A stretch of DNA of 64,000 nucleotides from Cladopsammia gracilis (taxonomy: Eukaryota > Cnidaria > Anthozoa > Scleractinia > Dendrophylliidae): positions 604,501-668,500 of the forward strand of contig JAJGOT010000241.1 in the NCBI GenBank assembly GCA_022457155.1. Direction: 5' to 3'. The notes under the pieces are model-generated. The model was not told where the DNA came from, searched no databases, and saw only the letters and a program-made list of their open reading frames with translations. The position numbers and the translations under genes are program-made. Positions 61,831 through 64,000 of the stretch are shown here, piece after piece. Position 1 is the stretch's first letter; every line of letters starts with the position of its first letter.

Positions 61831-62554
61831 TACACATTTTTTTCATTTCATCACATAAAACTCATATATGATTACCGCTTATACATAGAGTACCCCCTCC
61901 GCGGCACTCACTTCAAGACTTCGACAAATCATGATAAAGATGTTTTAAGTGTTAACACGTATACGAAATAATCTACAAAACGCCATTTCTCTTCAATTTA
62001 GTTCGAACATATTTGATACTTCTCCGCCTGCAATAGTCGAATAAAGAACATAGGCCATTGTTGATTTGCTGTTTTCAAATGACTTGGCAGCTGTAAACAC
62101 ATGTATAACAACACGCAAACCGTTTTTAATGGCCACACAAGATCAAATCTAAACAAATGAGTCAAGGATCCTTACAAGTCACGTAACCATTGCTGGTCTT
62201 TTAACTGTATGTAAAATTTCCTCGCGCATACGTCTCACGTTAAAAATCTCTTTAGCCACAATGTACACAATTCTATGTTGGCTATAAAACAGCTAAAATA
62301 AACATATGTTGCTGCATCAGCGCATGATAGCTTCCGCTGCGTTTGGAAACTGCCTTCGAAAAAAACTCGATGTTAGAACGACTTTTTTCTCTTGGGAATA
62401 ACGAAAATCTTTCGAAAATATAAACGAAACCATACGAAAGTTCACGGAAATAACGACAGGAATTTGCTGACCACAATATCGATTGGTAACCATGCCACTG
62501 GATAAAATTTAAAATCACCTAAAACTGCCTCAACAGTTTTGTCCAGGATTGTAG
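61831..62554. repeat. host block E, copy 2 left part
   Basis: 62140-62554 resembles 35340-36348, with a large deletion around the 23-bp foldback of copy 1. No gene. Confidence 0.55.
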
Positions 62555-62562
62555 ATATTGAT

Positions 62563-62901
62563 CAACCTCGTCCCCAGGGCCTTATCCGCTTTCAAAATGG
62601 CGGACCGGGCGTAGAAGTCCTCGGCCCGGATAAAGCTGCCAAAATACTCCAAAAATCGTGCAGTATTTTGACACGTGACACGCAATGAAATTGCGTTCTC
62701 GGAGGCTCTTTTCAGCGAATGGCAGCCATGTTTGTTTTCTGGTAATCTGAAACCGTTGTTCAAACGAAACGAAGACATTTCATCATGTTTTACGCGATAA
62801 ATTTCTCCGTGATTTTTGTTTTGTTTTGTCAGCGGTATCCAGGGGTTTCCGCGTTCGCTCCGCCATTTTAAAAGCGGAGAAGGCCCTGGGGACGAGGTTG
62901 G
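62563..62901. mobile_element. internally deleted hAT/P-like MITE
   Basis: Ends CAACCTCGTCCCCAGGGCC / GGCCCTGGGGACGAGGTTGG, target duplication ATATTGAT (62555-62562, 62902-62909), same as 36357-37498. Confidence 0.85.
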
Positions 62902-62909
62902 ATATTGAT

Positions 62910-64000
62910 TTGTTTGGTCGCGGTAATCATATTGCAATATATTAATGCTAGCTACCATCTGATACAAACGACGCAGTAGGAACCCCAAGCTAAGCCTTTA
63001 TGTAAGATACCATCAAAAGGGCTAGTTGCTCTCTCAAGACGACTTACAAAACGGAAAATGTCTGAGCGTCCCAAAGGAAGTCGAATCCATGACGTTCAAT
63101 ATATTGGTTAAATTTCAGAATGTGCGTAATGTGTATTTTATTTTACAATAACTGTGTGAATTCCGCCGCGCTGATTGGTTTTATTGTATGGCCAGTAAGA
63201 GTATAGACCATGGAAATGACGTAATAAGTAAGGCAACGCGGTGAGTTTTGTCAAACTTTTGGCGCTGCGGGTTCTTCAAACAGTGAAAAATGCACTTAAA
63301 ACTGGAATTCTTCAATGAGAAGAATGCTCTCTCGTCAGTTAATTTTAGTTCATAATCAGCTTAACTCGTCTGGAATTAAGTGCGAAGCAAAAAGGACAAA
63401 AACCTAGTTTCATGGGAAAATCCATGAACGGCGGAATCAGTCGCCGGCGCCCGAAAGAACTAAGACTGAGCCGAAAACAACTTGGAGCAAAGATTCATCT
63501 GATTATTCGAAGACATTTAAAATTTGAAAAAGGTTAGCTTTGTAAACTGTGCCGAGTAATTTTGTATTTGACTTTGTGTGAGGTTATTGTGCTCTATTTT
63601 GTGATTATCGTCGAGCGCGATTCTCTCACATTTGCTGAATAACGCTCCTTGTTGTGCTGTTGTGCTCATTCTAGCGATGATTTAAGCTGCAGATAATTTT
63701 TATGTGAGCCTTTTTCGTTACATAATTTATTCACATAAAAAGTTAAGGCTTTAATTATTCCCCACGCAAAAACATTTTGCAGCAGTTTGCCAGTGTATGG
63801 TGGCCCATCGTTATCATAGTAAAATATGCAAGTTATTGCGAAGATAACAATGAAATAAGGGAAAAAATAAAATAAAAGCAATTAAAGTAGAAAAAAAGTA
63901 GACAAAAATAATAAAAGTTAATAATATGAAGAAAAAATACTTTGAAAACAAATATCTCCAATTAAAAAAAGGGTTAAAAAATAACAAATATAAAATATTA
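62910..64000. other. host sequence to window end
   Basis: 62910-63130 matches 37507-37760. The last ~160 bp become very AT-rich, resembling neither host flanks nor the Polinton in detail. No gene supported. Confidence 0.4.

Overview
The window looks like nuclear DNA of a marine invertebrate, most probably a cnidarian such as a coral or anemone. The evidence is intron-type host sequence crowded with DNA transposons, Penelope-like retroelements, a fossil tyrosine recombinase, 72-nt leucine-rich-repeat exons, and a cnidarian-style Polinton. The species itself cannot be read from the sequence.

Positions 285-20157 are one complete, very AT-rich Polinton/Maverick (adintovirus-like) element of 19,873 bp. 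It has a perfect 6-bp target duplication (CATGCT, 279-284 and 20158-20163), AG...CT termini and ~704-bp terminal inverted repeats. It carries a full virus-like set: major capsid, penton-type minor capsid, packaging ATPase, Ulp1/adenain-like protease, two core proteins, fibre-like proteins, a PLA2 protein, a chromodomain integrase, protein-primed family B DNA polymerase, a VLTF3-like factor and several unknowns. Structural and integration genes lie on the left half, replication and transcription genes on the right half (all minus strand). The empty insertion site is present at 40206-40211 in a paralogous copy of the flanking DNA, so the element boundaries are proven inside the window.

The most notable signal is how this element seems to express its genes. 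The Zn-ribbon, PLA2 and integrase frames (10066-11836) are joined by two -1 offsets. Each falls exactly at a canonical in-phase slippery heptamer (G_GGA_AAC, then A_AAA_AAC) followed by a stem-loop, and the integrase frame has no ATG before its first catalytic Asp. A third A_AAA_AAC links the two halves of the 4841-6069 gene, an A_AAA_AAG sits at the end of the core gene, and the protease frame has no ATG at all. This resembles a retrovirus-like gag-pro-pol frameshift cascade inside a double-jelly-roll DNA virus element. Homopolymer sequencing error or decay is the main alternative, and other breaks (polymerase, fibre, one paralog) look like ordinary indels. The element also has its own promoter motif just upstream of ATGs and two kinds of 3' hairpin.

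A second element, 46728-51030, is a 4.3-kb near-perfect palindrome with the same signature: 6-bp target duplication GAGCTG and ends AGTAGTATAGG...CCTATACTACT. Each ~2.1-kb arm carries a compact convergent gene pair with TATA boxes and overlapping poly(A) signals. It reads as a snap-back, non-autonomous relative of Polintons.

The rest (1-284 and 20158-64000) is host DNA built from large duplicated blocks: block A (1-27 kb), block C (34-35 kb) and block B (40-57 kb), plus smaller repeats. It is peppered with TTAA-type MITEs, a piggyBac-like MITE, 8-bp-TSD elements, two Penelope-like retroelements, long poly-C tracts and minisatellites. The only supportable host coding sequence is three 72-nt LRR exons on the minus strand. 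Many insertions are present in one block and absent from the other, which gives natural empty sites. Host stretches not listed hold no gene that I can support.
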